13,606 nt of DNA from an uncultured Collinsella sp. (GTDB lineage: Bacteria; Actinomycetota; Coriobacteriia; Coriobacteriales; Coriobacteriaceae), in the NCBI GenBank assembly GCA_902494715.1, contig CABUUJ010000057.1:1-13606 (forward strand). The letters run 5' to 3'. Both the position numbers and the translations under genes were made by a program. Shown here piece after piece: positions 13,482 to 13,606 of this stretch. Each line of letters starts with the position of its first letter. The first letter of the stretch is position 1. Below the pieces are notes generated by a model. It was not told the origin of the DNA and did no database searches. It was given only the letters and a program-made list of their open reading frames with translations.

Positions 13482-13606
13482 TGATAAGGGGGTGCGGACG
13501 ATTTCTTGGACCGCGTCTAAGCGTATCCAAGCTTCCTGCGGTACTCCATCGGGCTCAGCCACCCGAGGGACTTCTTTATCCGCTCCTCGCGATAGTACAC
13601 GAGGTA
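13482..13606 (-). mobile_element. End of a second IS3-family insertion sequence (partial)
   Basis: A minus-strand IS3-type transposase tail enters from the right edge. Downstream of its stop codon the non-coding stretch contains TTTCTTGGACCG, matching the TTCTTGGAC core of the terminal repeat seen at the left edge. A TG that could begin the element is at 13482-13483 (TGATAAGGGGG). The boundary is therefore approximate. Confidence 0.55.
13517..13606 (-). CDS. IS3-family transposase, C-terminal fragment
   Basis: Reading leftward from the right edge gives 29 residues and a TAG stop (13519-13517), with the run YYREERIKKSLGWLSPMEYR. This is the hallmark C-terminus of the IS3-family DDE transposase (NxxRIKxxLGxLSPxEYR). 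The rest of the gene lies outside the window. It differs from the left-edge transposase tail, so the two ends belong to different elements. Confidence 0.88.
   Translation of the reverse strand, partial: YLVYYREERIKKSLGWLSPMEYRRKLGYA

Overview
The window looks like chromosome of a high-GC Gram-positive gut actinobacterium, most likely a Coriobacteriia member such as Collinsella. The reasons are GC-rich, C-ending codon use, a cell-wall-anchored (sortase-dependent) pilus system, and IS3-family ends in a style common there. This assignment is inference from style, not from a database match.

Layout. The left edge (1-118) is the 3' tail of a plus-strand IS3-family transposase and its terminal repeat. 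From 6104 down to 275 a four-gene minus-strand operon runs: a 1101-residue pilus tip or adhesin protein, a signal-peptidase-like protein that lacks both catalytic residues, a Spy0128/FctA-type backbone pilin, and a class B sortase. Gene content and order match the streptococcal FCT pilus locus (Cpa-SipA-FctA-SrtC2). A good promoter lies at 6205-6233. A run of nine G in the adhesin signal-peptide codons (6042-6050) looks like a phase-variation switch. Two 56-bp direct repeats (222-277 and 6285-6340) bracket the operon; each contains a terminator-like hairpin, and each supplies the stop codon of the gene beside it.

Next is a minus-strand LysR regulator (7216-6338), divergent from a plus-strand operon encoding a short-chain dehydrogenase, an OFA-type MFS carrier and a Gfo/Idh/MocA oxidoreductase (7450-10763). 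That operon ends at a strong terminator. The shared intergenic region carries three copies of an ACCTGCG-AAA box, two of them exact inverted 12-mers, which are likely regulator sites. The operon reads as uptake plus two-step oxidation and reduction of a small polyol, sugar acid or similar compound; the substrate cannot be read from sequence.

A 411-bp gap (10764-11174) holds the terminator and a 158-bp element with 32-bp imperfect terminal inverted repeats, a possible MITE-like unit. The housekeeping gene tex follows (11175-13322). The window ends in the 3' tail of a second, different IS3-family transposase on the minus strand (13517-13606). The pilus half uses noticeably more mixed codons than the strongly GCC-biased metabolic half, in keeping with a transferable pilus island.
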